Source of the DNA: Microcaldota archaeon
Lineage (GTDB): Archaea > Micrarchaeota > Micrarchaeia > Anstonellales > Anstonellaceae
Assembly: GCA_021813025.1 (NCBI GenBank)
Contig: JAKAME010000062.1
Span: 1-7,678 of the forward strand
DNA: 7,678 nt
Reading direction: 5' to 3'
How positions within the stretch are numbered: position 1 is the first letter of the stretch; each line of letters opens with the position of its first letter. The translations under genes were made by a program, and so were the position numbers. Below the pieces are notes generated by a model. The model was not told where the DNA came from. It was given only the letters and a program-made list of their open reading frames with translations, and ran no database searches. Below are positions 6,596 to 7,678 of this stretch, in pieces.

Positions 6596-6600
6596 GGAGA
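6596..6600 (+). promoter_or_regulatory. Shine-Dalgarno-like site deciding the NFACT-R start
   Basis: GGAGA lies 8 nt before ATG 6609 and would fall inside the coding region if the in-frame TTG at 6594 were used. It conflicts with a leaderless transcript from the nearby TATA-like element, so either transcription starts farther upstream or this site is not used. Confidence 0.5.
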
Positions 6601-6608
6601 ATAGGCAT

Positions 6609-7409
6609 ATGGAACTAACGCTTGATTTGCGCAAAAGCGTGCGCCAGAACCTGCAGGAGCGCTACGCCGCCCTCCGCAAGCTCAAAGACAAGAAGGCTGG
6701 GCTGCTTGCGGCAACGGAGGAGACGAAGAGGGAGATGGAAAGCTTGGAGAAAAAGGAGGGGAAAAGAAAAAAGGAAAAAGAAACAAAACCGGCATCCACT
6801 GCTTCTGGCAAAAAAACCAAATCAGGCAAAACCAAGACCTATTGGTATGACGAGTATCACGCCTTTGCTTCCTCCTCAGGCCGGCGCGTGGTTGCGGGCA
6901 AGGATGCGAAGCAGAACGATGAGCTTTACGCCAAGCACCTCATGGCCGGCGACTTGTTTTTCCATGCAGACATCCAGGGCGCGCCCGCCACAATTATCAA
7001 AGACGGGCAGAAGGCAGGTGATGAGGAGAAAAGGGAGGCTGCGCAATGGGCGGCCTCGTATTCCTCGGCATGGAAGACCGGGGCTGCGGCAGTGGACGTT
7101 TATGCCGTCACGCCGCAGCAGGTGGGCAAGAACGCGGCAGGGGGCTATGTGGGCCGCGGGGCGTTCGTCATCGAGGGAGAGAGGGAATGGTTTCGGGAAA
7201 CCAAATTGGAATTGAGGATGGGGTGGATGGAGGAAAAGCTCTCAATCCTGCCTGCAGCCCATCCCCAGCCTCTCCAAAAACAAATCCTGCTTACCCCCGG
7301 CCCGATGCCAAAAGAGGAGGCGGCCAAGATGCTGGCAGGCAGGCTTGGGGCAAAAATGGAAGATGTCTCGCGCCTGCTGCCAAGCGGGAAATTCAGCTTG
7401 CATCAGTGA
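6609..7409 (+). CDS. NFACT-R (DUF814) protein lacking the NFACT-N domain
   Basis: NFACT-R is the RNA-binding part of Rqc2/NEMF/RqcH, which binds the large ribosomal subunit with a stalled peptidyl-tRNA. This 266-residue protein starts with a charged helix (DLRKSVRQNLQERYAALRK, 6-24, to about 58) that corresponds to the coiled-coil arm of full-length NEMF-type proteins. A Lys-rich linker (50-77) follows, then the NFACT-R core: TYWYDEYHAFASSSGR (77-92), VAGKDAKQNDELYAKHL (95-111), DLFFHADIQGAPATII (115-130), AAQWAASYSSAWKTG (144-158), DVYAVTPQQVGK (163-174) and GGYVGRGAFVI (178-188). About 60 C-terminal residues are unassigned. The upstream NFACT-N and helix-hairpin-helix parts are absent, and an in-frame TAA at 6582 rules out a longer frame. 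ATG 6609 is preferred over TTG 6594, because GGAGA at 6596-6600 would overlap the latter. It is likely co-transcribed with the MBL gene downstream. Confidence 0.88.
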   Translation: MELTLDLRKSVRQNLQERYAALRKLKDKKAGLLAATEETKREMESLEKKEGKRKKEKETKPASTASGKKTKSGKTKTYWYDEYHAFASSSGRRVVAGKDAKQNDELYAKHLMAGDLFFHADIQGAPATIIKDGQKAGDEEKREAAQWAASYSSAWKTGAAAVDVYAVTPQQVGKNAAGGYVGRGAFVIEGEREWFRETKLELRMGWMEEKLSILPAAHPQPLQKQILLTPGPMPKEEAAKMLAGRLGAKMEDVSRLLPSGKFSLHQ

Positions 7410-7410
7410 T

Positions 7411-7415
7411 GGAGG
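7411..7415 (+). promoter_or_regulatory. Shine-Dalgarno site deciding the GTG start of the MBL gene
   Basis: GGAGG (within GGAGGGGG) sits just after the NFACT-R stop and 6 nt before GTG 7422. The only nearby in-frame ATG, at 7455, has no comparable site. Confidence 0.7.
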
Positions 7416-7421
7416 GGGAAC

Positions 7422-7678
7422 GTGCAGACGCATTCGCTTTCTGATTTCATCCCGATGAGCAAGAAGTTCCCGGCCATGCGCTTTTTGCAAATTGATGAAA
7501 GGGTGTGCTCTAACAGGTATTTGATAATGGATGAAAAAAGAAAGAAAACCATGCTCATCGATTCGGGAGACGGGAAAGACGGGCTGGACTTCGCGCCAGA
7601 CACCGCTTTTCTCACCCACGGCCATTACGACCACACCGGCGGAGTGAAGCAGGATTGGAAAGAGGTCTGGATTCATCC
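7422..7678 (+). CDS. Metallo-beta-lactamase-fold hydrolase, partial (N-terminus only)
   Basis: An open frame begins at GTG 7422 and runs off the right edge after 85 complete codons. It carries the defining metal-binding motif HGHYDH (residues 66-71; His66, His68, Asp70 and His71 of HxHxDH), followed by TGGV. An upstream strand, TMLIDSGDG (43-51), is the usual MBL lead-in, where IDSG precedes the metal site. MBL-fold enzymes are mostly metal-dependent hydrolases of esters, thioesters or nucleic acids. The visible part cannot tell these apart. It follows the NFACT-R gene by 12 nt with a strong ribosome-binding site, so the two probably form an operon. A glyoxalase II-like or general hydrolase role is as likely as an RNA-processing one. 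Confidence 0.85.
   Translation, partial: MQTHSLSDFIPMSKKFPAMRFLQIDERVCSNRYLIMDEKRKKTMLIDSGDGKDGLDFAPDTAFLTHGHYDHTGGVKQDWKEVWIH

Noticed and set aside
6594..6608. TTG start for the NFACT-R gene, adding MENRH
   Set aside because: The ribosome-binding GGAGA would lie inside the coding sequence, whereas ATG 6609 has it at normal spacing.
7408..7443. Tiny frame starting at the ATG that overlaps the NFACT-R stop
   Set aside because: It ends after 11 codons. The GGAGG inside it serves the GTG start of the MBL gene in another frame.

Overview
The window looks archaeal. It encodes an Fcf1/VapC9-like PIN protein, an NFACT-R (DUF814) protein of archaeal Rqc2/NEMF character, a deoxyhypusine synthase-family enzyme, a Yip1-type membrane protein and a membrane pyrophosphatase. 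Gene starts carry GGTGA/GGAGG ribosome-binding sites and AT-rich TATA-like elements about 26 nt before plausible transcription starts, and T-rich DNA follows hppA. Most of the window is GC-rich (39 of 60 bases in the one line counted, 4021-4080). The compact layout, short proteins and bacterial-looking deoxyhypusine synthase would suit a DPANN-type archaeon (for example Micrarchaeota or Diapherotrites), but that placement is inference.

Left edge (1-537): a partial gene on the minus strand, strikingly AT-rich (22 and 15 G/C in the two 60-base lines counted), runs off the window. A T-rich stretch (as read on the minus strand) separates it from hppA. This may be the edge of an accessory island.

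Centre-left (538-3426): hppA (minus) and a Yip1-family gene (plus) diverge from a 90-bp promoter region. HppA hydrolyses pyrophosphate from biosynthesis and pumps ions; the sequence points to the K+-independent type.

Centre (3452-5422): a minus-strand pair, a secreted membrane-anchored protein with 16 N-glycosylation sequons followed 6 nt later by a PIN nuclease. The PIN gene converges with the Yip1 gene. Upstream of the pair lies a 152-bp GC-rich intergenic stretch with repeated inverted elements.

Right (5575-7678): a deoxyhypusine synthase-like gene (minus) and an NFACT-R gene (plus) diverge from a 62-bp spacer with one near-symmetric TATA-like element. The NFACT-R gene is followed by a metallo-beta-lactamase-fold gene that runs off the right edge. 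A shared role in elongation or ribosome rescue is plausible but not shown.

No transposon, CRISPR array, rRNA or convincing tRNA was seen. There is no clear new multi-gene system. The best leads are the divergent DHS/NFACT-R pair, the NFACT-R protein without its N-terminal domains, the altered active site of the DHS-like enzyme, and the sequon-rich surface protein.
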